Assembly: GCA_030844895.1 (NCBI GenBank)
Contig: CM061231.1
Location: 29,769,149 to 29,833,148 of the forward strand
Reading direction: 5' to 3'
From: Ambrosia x helenae
Lineage: Eukaryota; Streptophyta; Magnoliopsida; Asterales; Asteraceae
Length of the DNA: 64,000 bases
Below, one piece after another: positions 11,458 to 24,045 of this stretch. The notes beneath the pieces were generated by a model, which saw only the letters and a program-made list of their open reading frames with translations, was not told the DNA's origin and made no database searches. Every line of letters begins with the position of its first letter. The first letter of the stretch is position 1. The translations under genes and the position numbers were made by a program.

Positions 11458-13030
11458 TGATGTGCTAAAAGTAGTTTAATAAAAATAACTAAATTAAACC
11501 TAAAACTAGACACCTAGTAATACTCTAGACTCTCTAAAACTAAACTACTGACAGACAAGTGAACCTATCGACTCTAGTAAAGCTAAAGTAAGTCCGGATA
11601 TCGAACCACAGGACTCTAATGGAAAACGGTAACTAGACTCGAAAACTTATCTAAAACTGAAATAAAACTATTTATTATTTTAGAGGGGGGTTTTACTAAA
11701 AACTAAATTCAAGAAAAATACAGATTAACTAAATAAACTAAACTGAACTTAAGACGTAAACAGAGCTGAACCAAATTCAAATGATGGTGAGAATACTACC
11801 TAGGTTAGAATCCTACTCATGACTGATGAACTTTTATGGTTATGGAACTAGCTATGGAACCGGGATCTTTAGATACTAAACTTACAGGATAAACTAGAGG
11901 ACCTCGACCATTCTCAAGGAGAAACCTAAGGTTACCTATAAGCCGTTAAACCACCGATTGAGAGGTTACCCTTACAGGCTTACCTACTCTGATGATAAAG
12001 TACCCGCTAGACAGTCTACCTTACAGCGCGAAAGCCTCACTACACTAAAAGTGCAAGGGTAACTATAGAAAACCTGACCTGACTCGATACGCAAGTAGTG
12101 GTAAGGAAACTAGGAAGATCTTCTTACAAAGCATCTAAATCTAGCAATTTAACACCCTAGACATATCGACAATCCCGCACCTTACAGCTATTGGAATTGG
12201 AAGAATACTTAGAACTACCCAATCAACAAAAATCACTCCTATGGAAAACACTAGCAATTTACCATAAACTAGTTGCTAACACAAAGTCCACAACCTAACA
12301 TGCATTCATACATGAAAGACATTCACAAAAACGCATGTGGAGTAAATAATTATCAATTGAACAAAACTAAGTACGCATCTACACCAGATCAAAAATAATC
12401 AAAGTCTTTACTAAATCATCAACCCATAGTCAAAGTTCCAAAAAACCATAAAAAACGTTCATTCAATCATGAGTATTCATCATAACCTAAGTAGTAATGA
12501 AAGTCTAGCCAATAAACATATTCAAAATAAGAATAAAATCAATTCTAAGATCATGAAACATAGTTTGCAATTCAAAAGAACAAAGGAATGAAGAAACCGA
12601 ATGATTAAAACCCGAATCTCTCAATCCCAATGCTCGAAATCTTGACCCTTCGCCTTTCTCTCACCTCCAAGTGCTCCCAAGCAGCTCTCTTTCGTCCAAA
12701 AGTGTAGAATGAAGCTTAAAATTTCGTTCTAAGGGTTTTAAAATCCGATTTGGGCTTGAAAAACACAATTTTGGGCTTCCTGGTGGCCATCGCGTAGCAC
12801 GACGGGCTAATTTTTCCAATTTTGTTTATTTTTATCTTCTCTTTCCATTTGTGACTCATCCGGGACCTCGTAAAGCACCGTTTATGCATAAATTTGCCTC
12901 TTTTGCCATCCGGATTCCTGTGACACATAAAATACTAAATAGAAACCGAAAAATATATATAAACGACACACACTGACTCGATAACGACTCAAAATATGTA
13001 CAAATAACCGATGTATTTTGCAATACATCA
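11458..13030 (-). mobile_element. Solo LTR, 1.57 kb
   Basis: It begins TGATGTG and ends ATACATCA (TG...CA with short inverted ends). The 5-bp target duplication AGGCA flanks it at 11453-11457 and 13031-13035. No second LTR or internal region is present, so it is the product of LTR-LTR recombination. Orientation and family are uncertain; minus strand is suggested by a GTGGTTCGATATCCGGACTT-like segment common near the LTR end of Ty3-type elements. Confidence 0.72.
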
Positions 13031-13111
13031 AGGCATACCTTTTTTTTTTTTCAAACTTTGTACCTTTATACAACATTTATTTTTTGTTAACAAAGTTTTA
13101 TAAATATTTTA

Positions 13112-13317
13112 GAGAGAACTACACGGATAGTCCTTATGGTTTATACGTTGTAACATGTTAAGGTACTAACTTTTTTTTTAACTCCTTAAGGTCCTAAGGT
13201 TTACATTTGGTAACATGTTTAGGTATTAACATAACCTGCCGTTAGTTTCTAACAGATTCCACCCTCACGTGCAACTCACGTGAGGGTAATAGTTGTCATT
13301 CCACCTATTATGTTAAT
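13112..13317 (+). repeat. Left TIR of the Mutator element
   Basis: Matches the right TIR in inverted orientation over 206 bp. Near its inner end (about 13260-13287) is a hairpin: CCCTCACGTG, loop CAACT, CACGTGAGGG, giving two G-boxes. The GRF gene starts about 95 bp further in, so the TIR is its likely promoter. Confidence 0.93.
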
Positions 13318-13410
13318 CCCTCTTCTTCTTTCATAATAAAACCCCAAATTCGTAATTCTATTTTAACAAGAGAGAACTGCAACAGGTAAAGTAGTATCTT
13401 CAATACGAAA

Positions 13411-13780
13411 ATGGTGAGGTGCCATTGTGGAATTGTAGCTGCAATACGAACGTCTTGGACCGATAATAACCCTGGGCGGCGGTTTTATTGTTGTCCCCAT
13501 CAGGTAAATTTGTATCTCTTCCGTTAATAACCCGATAATAACCCTAATTTATTTTTTCGATAATATTTGGCAGCCAGGATCTAGGTGTGGATTCTTCCAA
13601 TGGTTTGACCTCCCAATGTGTCGTGGATGTGTTCAAATAATACCTGGGCTGCTAAGATCAAGAAATAACATGGAAGAACTAGTTAGGGATTTGCGTGTTG
13701 AACTCCAAAGGAAAAATAGGCAACTGATAATTGCTTTTGTTGTTATTGTAATGGTGTTATGTTTGTATTTTGTCAATTAG
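13411..13780 (+). CDS. GRF-type zinc-finger membrane-anchored small protein carried by the Mutator element
   Basis: Two exons, 13411-13503 and 13574-13780, separated by a 70-bp GT-AG intron in phase 0. The product is 99 residues. The GRF zinc finger is complete: MVRCHCG, then SWTDNNPGRRFYCCP, then CGFFQWFD ending in MCRGC. A predicted coiled coil (NMEELVRDLRVELQRKNRQ) and one hydrophobic C-terminal segment (LIIAFVVIVMVLCLYFV) follow. The gene lies just inside the left TIR and converges on the transposase gene, the position mudrB holds in maize MuDR, though the sequence is unrelated. GRF zinc fingers bind nucleic acid in several nucleases and topoisomerases. A role in transposition or targeting is inference. 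There is no stop or frameshift, unlike the transposase. Confidence 0.85.
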
Positions 13781-14029
13781 ATATTGTGCCTCTTGACATT
13801 TAGTAGCATCTTGATGTAAATGGTCTTTGTGACCTGATTTTGACTATCTTTTGTAATGTTGACTTTTAGTATGAATGAAAATTGGTGTTTGATATATTGA
13901 CTTTCTTTTGTTTTTGTGTTTAACATTGTACAGACAAGATAAAATGGGTCAATACACTAATGCAAAATTAAAAGTAGGTCTTATTTGTTTTTGTCTTTAG
14001 TACATCTATGTTGGGAATATTCACAGCAA
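13781..14029. other. 3' flank of the GRF gene
   Basis: AT-rich sequence inside the Mutator element; no further gene. Confidence 0.5.
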
Positions 14030-14445
14030 TATGGGTCAAAACAGTCTAGTTTTTGGTCAATGGGTCAAAAAACAGTTGCAAATTATGGGTCAAAAAGAGG
14101 CTGCAAATTAACAGCATTATGCATGCTGCCTAACAGTTTTGCCTAACAGCTGCATATTTCAAGCAATATGGGTCAAAACAGCTGCATATTAACAGCAATA
14201 TATGGGTCAAAACAGCTGCATAAACTGTGCATTACAGAGGCTGCATAAACAGCTGCATATTTCAAGCATGATGGGTCAAAACAGCTGCATAAACACAGCA
14301 TTACAGAGGCTGCCTAACAGCTGCATATTAACAGCAATATATGGTCAAAACAGCTGCATAAACTGTGCATTACAGAGGCTGCATAAACGGCTGCATATTT
14401 CAAGCAATATGGGTCAAAACAGCTGCATAAACACAGCATAAAACC
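14030..14445. repeat. Minisatellite between the two convergent Mutator genes
   Basis: Irregular tandem copies of units such as ATGGGTCAAAACAGCTGCAT and TTACAGAGGCTGCATAAAC. A frame reading GQNSCIN repeats crosses it but has no gene-like context. Confidence 0.85.
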
Positions 14446-15800
14446 ATTCATAACAAAAAAGATATAAGACAATGAGTCAATGAGAATCCAAAATGCATAC
14501 CAAGTCATTCATAACACCAAAATGATAATCATTTGTCTATTACATAAAAAACCAAAATAAAAACAGCTGCATGATAATCATTTCTTCCCCTTTTTACCCT
14601 TTCCAGCAACTGTTGCAGCCCTTGAACCTGGAGCAGCCCTTGAACCTGTAGCCTTTGACCCATTTGTAGTTGTTGCAGCCTTTGAAGTTGTTCCCTTTTT
14701 ACCCTTCTTAGCTTTAGTAGATGTTGAAGCCACTCCACCTTGACCTCTACATGTCTTTTTGTTGTGACCTTTGTTTCCACATGTCCCACAAGTTACAGAC
14801 TTACCTTTTCTACTCAGCTTTCCACCCCTCACCATGTCATCATCTTTCTCAAGTACATCCTTCTTCCTCTGTTTCTTTGGCCTCCCAATTGGTTTATGAT
14901 AATATGGTGCTTTAATCTTGATAGGACAGTTTGACCTTGGCCACAAAGTTCTCCATTAATTGGTCCTACCTTGTGAGAGTAGACCTCTTTCCATGTTTCA
15001 AGCCTGTAGCAGGGATCCACCCATGCTTCTGGTATATCAACCTATTTTGTAACAACAGTTAATACAATATGAATGCAAAACAGATTCAACTATATGATAA
15101 GAGTTAAGAATTAAACCTGTTGTCCATTTAAAGCATATTCCAGTTAGTTGCAACAGCATGTTTGCAAGGAATACCTGTTATCTCCCATCTCCTACATGAG
15201 CATTCTCTTGCTACAACATCAACAACACATTGTTCCATAACATTGTCTTCTATCCTATACCCTGTCACCTGATACAGCCTACCTCCATTCCATTGAACAT
15301 TTAGGTAAGATGCTGCTTTCTTTATCTTCTCAAACTTCTCAGCAATCTTAGGAGTTAACAAACCATCAGTCTTGTCAATGACTTGCATCACAGTAACTAC
15401 CCTTCTCATTAAGTATTCTCTAACATACTCTAAGGCAGTCACAATCGGCTTATCCCTACCATCAACTAACTTTGAATTGAACACTTCACATATATTATTC
15501 AATAACATATCAGACTTGGCTCTTCCTGTAAAAACATGTAACATATATTATTCCATAGAAAATGTAACAAGTAGTATATAATAAGTAATAGCCAAACCTG
15601 TAAAATGGCTTCTTGCCCAATGAATTGGTGGGATCTGTTGCAGCCACCGGTAAGCATCCACATTTAATGATTTTAGCTCTTCCATTTTGTCATTGAACTC
15701 AGGTAATGTAGGAGCAGTGGCTATGTTCCATAACATATCCTTGTAAGCCTTGCCATTCCATTGGAGTTTCATATTTTGGTGAATATGTCTAAGGCAATAC

Positions 15801-18599
15801 TGTCACAACCCTCAAAATCCACTTGCGGGGTTTTACCGCGAGGCGCATGACAAACCAGGATCCAAACCAACGATCACAATAAACAAGTCTAAATGAATAC
15901 AAATGCAATTTCAAAACATAGTTTAAAAATCCCGTTTACAGCGGAAGCTTATTCAAAACAGTATCTCAACAATGAAATAATAGTTCAACGTTCAAAAGAC
16001 CATGCAACCCTAGTTAGACGCCGTGCAGACGCGTGCGCCCTAGTCCAGTCGTGCTACCTTAGCGACCTGAGAAAACATGTAAAAGTTTACGTCAGCACAA
16101 AAATGCTGGTGAGTTTACAGGTTTTGTATCCAAGTACCAAGTCCACCTGTCCATACTATAACAGTCGAAAACCAGTATACGCTAGCTAGGCGTAAGTTTT
16201 GTTACTACCACGATTGGAAAACCATTACTAACTCGAATACCAGATGTTGTGCCCGAAAAGTACCAATTGTTCCTGTTGTTCCTGTTTGAGACAATATGCA
16301 CTCGCCCGGCCCTCCAAGCCGACGAGCGGGGTTGGTCACTCCCAATAGCGCTATTCACATTTCCCCGTTGTGCAAACCCGCACACTCATGGTTCCCCCCG
16401 GGACTTCCAAAGATCGTGTAGTACACAATAGAAACCCATAGTATGACAGTAGTTACCAAATAATCGTTTTAACACATGTTTTCTCCCCCGAAAGTATAAA
16501 ACCAGTTTAAAAGAGGGGCCGTAAACTCACCTTAAGTTGCGTTACTCCTTAACCCGAGTAAACTCAGCTGCTATGCTAGTCCCGGTAAAGCGGCGACCTA
16601 ACATATGACAGTTACAAGTACTTAGACTAATAACCCGTAGGTTAATTAGTCCCTAGATGTCCAGACCATAACCAAGTTCGTTTAAAAACACCGTGACTGT
16701 TTAACTGACCCGAAGTACAAGACTCGACATCCCATTGGTGACCCGAGACTCCCCGTGTTATGTTTACGCTCTTAAACAGACAATAACGCAATCACACTTA
16801 ACATACGTTAACGCACAACAAGTTATAGCACATAGTTCACGTATCACCGAATTACATCCAAATATATGTTACCAAGTTATTAGACATGTTACGGGGTTCC
16901 TAGCATGTTACTACATGTTAAATCGGGTCTCGGAATGCTAATTTACACTTACAGCAGCAGTACACGCGATTAGGAAAAGTCAACTAGCATTTAGGTTGGT
17001 CAACTAGCAATTAGGAACCCTACTCGCCTCTATTATAGGCGATTAGGAGCTAATCACCTGAACTTACTAGCAATTAGGGCTAATCACATGAACTTACTAG
17101 CAATTAGGGCTAATCACATGAACTTACTAGCAATTAGGGCTAATCACATGAACTTACTAGCAATTAGGGCTAATCACCCCTACTGTCACACGAGTAGGCC
17201 TCTACTCGCCTGAGTTATAGGCGATTAGCACCCTACTCGCCTATAACATAGGCGATTAGGAATGCTACTCGCCTGTAACCTTGCTGTTCCGGTTTTTCGC
17301 GCGTTTAACGCTCCAAATCAGATCCAGAACGTGTGTAACCACCCAATATCATCCCAAACACTATCCTAAACATGTTTAACCCAAAATCCTTCGTTTAACC
17401 TCGTATAATCAGTCCTGCATGCAACCAAGTAATCCAAACACCATTCACATAGCATGCAACATCATACTAACACGCGTAATCATAACCCTAATATCCAATT
17501 ACTGAGATTTCTATCATCATACTATCAATATCAATTCTGATCTAACATAATAACATATCAATCCATCATCATGAATCATAAAAATCCTAGCTTTCTAATC
17601 ATACACACCCATAACGCATGTATATTAGTTATAATCCGATTAACACCCTTATTAACGATTTTTCAGAAAGCTTTTTCGTTTAAGAACAGGTCTGGACCAT
17701 TAGGGCTTGATTAAAAACGTTTATGAAGATTTATGGATGAAAACCAAACCTTAGGATTATGAAAGAATGATGATTCAAGCTTGAAACCTTGTGTTTTGAT
17801 CAAAAATCGCCTTCCAGAGGTTGTTTATGTGTTGGGGCGGGTTATGGGACGACTAGGGTTTGTATAATGAAGGTTATGAGGTCAAGTATGGTATTTATAG
17901 TCGTTTTTAGTCGTCCAGCACGTAACTAGCGAGTATGCAGCCCTTACACGCGATTAGGGCTGCTAATCGCATGAAGGTTCACACAATTAGGCCTAATCGC
18001 CTAAACCTTCACACGAGTAGGCCCCTAATCGCCCTTAAGGTCTCCTACTCGCCTCCCCTATAGGTGATTAGGCTTCCTAATCGCCTATAGGGGTTGGTTT
18101 TGTGCGTTTTGCGCGTTAAACCCCGTTTTAACATATGTTAACACATATTCACGTACCGACAAGTCACATAATGATTGTAAACACATAATACAAGTAAATA
18201 CACATTTTCACACTCGTTCACCAATTCCCGGGACTCGAGACTCGTACGTTCCGTATGCCCTGACGATCCTACAAATCGTCACCGTTTGTACACTTGGTTA
18301 AGGACTGACATCTAACGAACCTCTAGACCAACATCCAATGATCTTCTAGACTAACCAATAGTTCCCGAACCATAACCCGACTTAACTAACCCAGTTAAGT
18401 ACAACATACGCGTGACTCGCTAAGGTAGACTTTCATCTAGACAACGTTGTTAACCAGAATTTGCCGAGTGTCACATCATCCCCACGTTAAAAGAATTTTC
18501 GTCCCGAAAATTACACAAGTACCAAAAGAACAAAAGAAGTAACGGAGGAAAATAAACAAAAGATAGGAACCAAAGGAGAGATTTACCCGAGTTGTCACA
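15801..18599 (-). mobile_element. Solo LTR, 2.8 kb, inserted in the Mutator transposase
   Basis: Plus-strand ends are TGTCACAACC and GTTGTCACA. The 5-bp target duplication AATAC lies at 15796-15800 and 18600-18604. The minus-strand start TGTGACAACTCGGGTAAATC resembles Ty3-type LTRs, and the other end reads GGATTTTGAGGGTTGTGACA. No PBS, polypurine tract or internal region is seen. It holds a four-copy 30-bp tandem repeat at 17061-17178 (unit AACTTACTAGCAATTAGGGC plus TAATCACATG) and many GCGATTAGG motifs. Confidence 0.88.
17061..17178. repeat. 30-bp tandem repeat, four copies, within the solo LTR
   Basis: The unit is AACTTACTAGCAATTAGGGC followed by TAATCACATG. The first three copies are identical and the fourth diverges at its end. 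Confidence 0.93.
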
Positions 18600-20526
18600 A
18601 ATACCTATGTTCAGACAAGGGGAACACTTTTTGCAAGGCAGGTATTAAACCTTTTTGTCTGTCAGAAATGAAAGTGAAATTAGAGTTCATATCCAAATCT
18701 AGGTCATCCCCAAGATACTCCAAAAACCATTCCCAAGATTTCAAACATTCAGACTCAACAATAGCATAAGCTATTGGATAAATTCCACCGTTTGGATCCA
18801 CTGTAACAGCTGTTAGTAGTTGACCAGGAAATGGCCCTTTCATAAAAGCACCATCTAATCCAATTATCCTCCTTCTACAAGATTTAAACCCTTGTTTTAG
18901 GGACCAAGACAAATGTAAATTCTCTTAAACACTCTACTTTCAGCAGTAGGATTACAGTCAGATTCAAATTCAACCTTAACTGTTGTATCAGGATTAGCTC
19001 TTTGCAACTCAAGTGCATAGTCTTTGAGACAATCATATTGTAGAATGTAATCACCCATAACCTTTTTTGTAGCATAAGACTTAGCTCTAAAAGCCTTCAT
19101 TTTTGACACCCCCATTTCATACTTTTTCTGGACTTGATCTTGAATGGATTTGATTGGGATACCAGGATTTGACTCAATCTGAAATAAGATCTGTTTTGAA
19201 AGCCAATCAGCAGTGAAGGCCTTTACAGATCTACTTTGAAGACATCTATGTTGGGGGTTATAAGTTTGAACTCTCCAAGTACTCTCTTCATTTAATTTAG
19301 AAACATACAACATCCAAGGACATTTTTGGGGATTTTCTTTAGTTTTCCTGCCACCTTCTTTGCTACTTGGGTCTGTCTTTGAATTGAATCTGCAAAGTGT
19401 GGAATTGAACCATTGCATATAGCCCTCACCCTTTCTTTATCATTCCTGGAAAACTTAAGCTCTCTCCTTGTTTCCACAGCATGTTTTCTAATTAAATCTT
19501 TGACAACCTATTGATTAGGAAATGTTTGTCCAACAAAAAACACAAGACTCTCAGAAGTTGCTTTCTTTCTAATCATTCTAAGCTTTCTTTTCCTGTTTTT
19601 TTCCATGTCCTCACCTGATGAGGAACTTCCAAATGACTCACTGTTCACATCATCTTCTAGTACTTCTATTCCTTCTACATTATTGTCTATATATAGATTG
19701 ACATTAAACCCCCTCATGTCAACTTCCTCTTCATGTATTTCATTACCAGGATCAACTATATCATCATCAGATGCCTCTCCATCTCTCTTTACATCAGCTT
19801 CCCCTTCATTCACTTCTAAGGGATTCATAACATCATCAAATATACCTTCAAACATAGCATCAATCACTTCTTCATTCATTTCAGATACAACCAGTTTATT
19901 TTCATTTGTGCCACCTTCGTTTATGTCATTATCAATCCTACTATTGTCACCAACTACAATAAATAGTGACATTTCTTGTTGATCACCCAAATGCTTTAAC
20001 ATACTAGGTACATTATGATGGTTTGATAAAGGCCTCAACCCAAAGTCTAAATCTTCACCCGGAATAAGATAATAATATTCCAGTACAGAAACATCACCAT
20101 AACCTAGTTCTTTAGCAATATCATGAATATCACTGACACAAAAGTTTTCCTTGTTCAACAAATCAGCATAATCAATCTTACCATTTAAATAAAGCTTATC
20201 AGGAAATTCTGAAAAAACTCCTCCATGGTTAACCTTCAGGCAGAATAACTCTTCATACAGACCTAAAAAAAAAAAAAGTTAAGATTTTTAACTTAAATAA
20301 AGGGTTTTTAACATGGATGATCAGAAATACGTATTGATGATGATGTTCATACTACTTACGATATACATCCAGATGATATTCATCGCCTTCATCTCGAATT
20401 TTCCACTTTATCACCATTGTGTTTACGTAAGTAGGGTTATTCAAGTGAGAGGGAAAAACAGGGAGAAAGGAATGGAACAGTCGCTTGCTACGTTATTATG
20501 ATCTGTGTATGTATATTATGAGAGGA

Positions 20527-20732
20527 ATTAACATAATAGGTGGAATGACAACTATACCCTCACGTGAGTTGCACGTGAGGGTGGAATCTGTTAGAAACTA
20601 ACGGCAGGTTATGTTAATACCTAAACATGTTACCAAATGTAAACCTTAGGACCTTAAGGAGTTAAAAAAAAAAGTTAGTACCTTAACATGTTACAACGTA
20701 TAAACCATAAGGACTATCCGTGTAGTTCTCTC
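20527..20732 (-). repeat. Right TIR of the Mutator element
   Basis: Inverted match of 13112-13317 with only small length differences in the A/T run. It contains the same CACGTG hairpin and lies about 110 bp upstream of the transposase start at 20417, so it is probably its promoter. Confidence 0.93.
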
Positions 20733-20741
20733 AATATTTTA

Positions 20742-20908
20742 TTATTTTTCAAAACATTATCGTGTAGTCTATAATAGTATAGTGTACTATACGATAATAC
20801 ACCATATAATACGATTCAAGATCTATACTGCCATATAAGGTTTTAAAATATTTTTACTTTTAAAAAATAAAATATTTAAAAACTTTTTGTACAAATGGTA
20901 AAAATTTT

Positions 20909-20942
<34 letters not shown>

Positions 20943-21454
20943 ACTGAAATACATTGATCAATCGATTTGTTAAAAAAAAACTCTTTTCGAATGTATTAAA
21001 ATACAACAATCAATCGATTTATAAAAAAATCTAAACTAAACTTATAACTTCTTCAAACTCACCAAAACAAAAACAAACATCTTCAAAACCAACCAAAACA
21101 AAACCAAACAAAAGAAATAATTTCTATAAAATAATACTGGTTACAAAAAGTTGTAATTTTTTTAAAATAATATTGGAATGAATATAACTAAATTTTTGTT
21201 AATTTTTGAATTTTTTGTAAAGTTAATTTAGTATTTTTAGTTATTTAAAACAATAAAAATAAAAATACAAAAAGATAATAAAAAGACCCTAATATGCCTC
21301 ATATTGATCTATATGAGGCATACTTGGCTATGATATACCTCATATTAACCAATATGAGGCATATTGGCACGAAGTTTTAGGTCTGAGATTCCCTTGAAGT
21401 TTGTGTGCAACTTTTTGACCTAAGTATGCCTCATATAGATCAATACGAGGCATA
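20742..21454. other. Right-hand native part of the outer hAT-like element
   Basis: A/T homopolymer-rich sequence, then inverted copies of the ATATGCCTCATAT repeats seen at 9640-11452. No gene. The final bases up to 21459 (CTTAA) are the TSD of the LTR element. Confidence 0.7.
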
Positions 21455-21479
21455 CTTAATGTGACATCCGTCACTTTTT

Positions 21480-21522
<43 letters not shown>

Positions 21523-21707
21523 TTGATCACATTTTTTAAACTAAACCCACACCATCTTTAACCCAAGTCCATAACCTTAAACCCAACCCAACACCCCTTT
21601 TCTTTTATTTCTGAAGCCCAGCCAGATTGATATCCAGCCCAAACCAAGCCCAAACACTCCTCTCTCTTATCTGCTTAGTGTAAAAAAAAAAAAAAAAAAC
21701 ACAAAAT

Positions 21708-21781
21708 GGTGCCTCATCCGGGTTTCGAACCCGTGACATCTCCACACACCACACGCGCTCAAACCACTTGAGCTATAGCTC
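21708..21781 (-). other. tRNA-derived (SINE-head-like) segment in the LTR
   Basis: Minus strand: A box TAGCTCAAGTGG (21764-21775), a good D-stem (GCTC...GAGC), and B box GGTTCGAAACC (21721-21731), followed about 25 bp on by a long T run that could stop Pol III. The acceptor arms do not pair and no anticodon stem forms, so it is not a working tRNA. Duplicated at 26831-26904. Confidence 0.6.
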
Positions 21782-22393
21782 ATACTTGTAATTATCCCAA
21801 ACCATAATATATTTAAACCCTCCTTTAAACGCTGATTTCTTCTCCTTCTTCCTTGGTCAAGCGCTGCAACAAAGGAGGATAAGGAGACATTAAATCTGAT
21901 CCTATAATCACGCACAACCCCGATTTTTACGCATGGTCATCATCATTTCTTTCTAAAAACCACAAACACGCGTGGTTTAACGCGTTTACCTTGACCAATT
22001 AGCGATTAAAAGCCATTGATAAACTTTCCTAAATAGCTCAATTGAAATCCTTATAAATACTCGTTTTAATCTAATTAAATCTGCACACAACCTTAGAAAG
22101 GACCGATAAACAAAACCTCACTTTCAATTCCTGTTAACAACTCATCTCTGATCGCAATCCTTCGCATTTGACTTTTTCGTTGACCGAGCTTTCATCCTTT
22201 GTTTCTGACCCGAAGGTATCAATTTATTCCTTGATTTTGTTCATCGGTTATACCCAAGCAATAACCCCATGATTCCTGGGATTATTGCTTGGTAATTTCT
22301 TGGATTGGAAATCTAGGGTTCGAAATCTTTAATTTGGGGAAGAACACACTCGCAGAAACTGGGTACTTATTTTAAACATACACGAATCCAACA

Positions 22394-22475
22394 CAACCAC
22401 TGATCTAGATCAAGTGGTTGTGTCTGTTGTTGTTAAACTGAACCACACAGGTTCAAGTCCCACCATGAACAAGTA
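22394..22475 (+). other. Second, weaker tRNA-like segment in the LTR
   Basis: Plus strand: B box GGTTCAAGTCC (22450-22460) with an A-box-like TAGATCAAGTGG (22406-22417, one key mismatch). A T7 run follows at about 22475. The orientation is opposite to the segment at 21708. The same copy is in the 3' LTR near 27573. Confidence 0.4.
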
Positions 22476-24023
22476 TTTTTTTCTTTTGTTATCATTTATA
22501 CATATATTATCTTCATTTTTTTTTTTTAAAATCATTTTAAAATACTAAAACTATTTTATAAATTCTACAAAATTTATCTTATGTTTTTCCACTGATAAAG
22601 TTCATCATCCAATTTTTAGTTTTTCAAAAATGATTTATTTAATATATATTATTAATAATACAAGTTTATTCATTTATATTTATTAAATTCTATAAAAATA
22701 TCTAAACGATTTTATTAAATCTCACAAAAATTATCCTAAACTTGTATATTCTTAAACATTCCAGAAAATATTTTTATTTCAGAAAAACCGTTTATTTAAT
22801 ATTTTTAATCAATTTTTGTTAGTTTTAATCATAAATAATTCATAATAAATTCATTTTACAATATTTTTGCACCAAAATTTTACATAAATTATTTCTATCC
22901 ATTTAGAACAGAAATACAATTTTTAATCTAAAATTTCTTAAATTTTAATATTTTTAAATATTAAAGTTATATTTTGACAAATTGAAATAAATAGATTAAA
23001 TATACTATTTTCAAGAAAATAATTTTATAAAAATTATTTTCACATTTAAAACTTTATATTGTGACCATATTTGATTTAAAGTTTACTCAAAGACTTTTGT
23101 CTATTTAATTACCAAATTTCTCTTATTTATTAAACGTTTAATTTATTAAACAAATAAACGTTATCCCCAATTCGAAGCCCTAGAAATACATATATCTTAG
23201 AGTTATTTCCCTTACACATTATCGAATACTTTAGGTTGATCATTTGGGAGTAATCTCAATTCATATTTCGTTGTCCAAGTCCAAATTCAAGTTATTACGT
23301 GAACTGTGAGTATTCCTACCCCTTTTGCTTTTATACATTTTTGGGGTGTTACATGTACACTATTACAATTTCAAATACAAGTTTACATTTTCACAATACA
23401 ATTCTAGTACTATGTGCATTGCTTACAACGTGCTTTATGCTTAGACAATACATGTGGATTACATTTGTACTTAGTGAAATCATTAACATGGTACAAGCCG
23501 ACCTTAACATTGGATAGCGCTATTTGGATTGACAACCCGCCTAGATTGATTCTCCCCCTTTTTCATCGGAGAATCCGTGGCCAGTGTTAAGTTATCATCC
23601 ATTTATTGGTTGAGTACATTACAGTTCATACAGTACATTATACAGTCACAGGGTTGATTTCGCTCATTTGTATGATACATAGTTTACATAATTGCACTGT
23701 AGCTTGCACTTGAATTGTATAACTTTTTAACCTACTATATATATCAAATCTAGGAATGCTCACCAACATTTCATATGTTGACCAAACTTACTTTGTACAT
23801 GTTTCAGGTGCAGTTTGATCTAGTGCTTTAGCAAGAGACATTTAGTGCTTTATTTCAATTCAATTATTTCAATATTTACATTTCATTTAGACAAATGTAA
23901 TTTCCATTTCCATGTAAGACAATTTTGAATATTCAATAATATTTACATTTTAGTACCATGAGCTTTTGAACAATCGTCACTACGTGGCACCTCGATGATT
24001 CCGCCATCGGTTGGGGTGTTACA

Positions 24024-24045
24024 GATTGGTATCAGAGCCATGGTT
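24024..24045 (+). promoter_or_regulatory. Primer binding site for initiator Met-tRNA
   Basis: TGGTATCAGAGCCATGG begins 3 bases after the 5' LTR end. TGGTATCAGAGC is the standard Met-i primer site of plant LTR elements. Confidence 0.92.

Larger units (their letters stand above)
14578..20417 (-). pseudogene. mudrA-type MULE transposase, multiply broken and split by a solo LTR
   Basis: Exon 1 (20417-20360, start MVIKWKIRDEGDEYH) splices to an exon starting at 20262. The N-terminus has a PB1-like domain (LKVNHGGVFSEFPDKLYLNG), then a long acidic region. The transposase core shows Asp in IIGLDGAFMKG, Asp in FISDRQKGLIPAL and Glu in NNICEVFNSKL. A SWIM zinc finger (ECSCRRWEITGIPCKHAVA) and a CCHC knuckle (CGTCGNKGHNKKTC) follow, with a Lys/Ala-rich tail. 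An intron lies at about 15042-15117. Defects are an in-frame TAG near 19508 (after GQTFPNQ), a frame change near 19400, a one-base loss near 18898, the LTR insertion at 15801-18599, and frame changes near 15127 and 14945. The reading resumes exactly across the LTR (SEHRY / CLRHIHQN), so the insertion is younger than the gene. No longer functional. Confidence 0.88.
13112..20732 (-). mobile_element. Mutator-like element with 206-bp TIRs and 9-bp TSD
   Basis: Long terminal inverted repeats at 13112-13317 and 20527-20732 start GAGAGAACTACACGGATAGT and are almost identical. Perfect 9-bp target duplications AATATTTTA lie at 13103-13111 and 20733-20741, the hallmark of Mutator. It carries a GRF zinc-finger gene reading rightward from the left TIR and a mudrA-like transposase reading leftward from the right TIR. 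The two converge on a minisatellite. A 2.8-kb solo LTR interrupts the transposase. The element was once autonomous but its transposase is now broken. Confidence 0.93.
21460..24023 (+). repeat. 5' LTR of the non-autonomous LTR element
   Basis: Contains an AAT run (21481-21520), two tRNA-like segments (21708-21781 minus, 22394-22475 plus) and a very AT-rich centre. The small open frame at 23299-23517 is repeated in the other LTR and is not taken as a gene. Confidence 0.93.

Noticed and set aside
14202..14441. GQNSCIN repeat protein
   Set aside because: Minisatellite between convergent Mutator genes; no start context or stop conservation.
21708..21781. A functional tRNA gene
   Set aside because: A and B boxes are good, but the acceptor and anticodon stems do not pair, and it recurs in both LTRs.
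23299..23517. 72-residue protein repeated at 28422-28640
   Set aside because: The duplication is only because both lie in the LTRs; AT-rich, no domain, no promoter logic.
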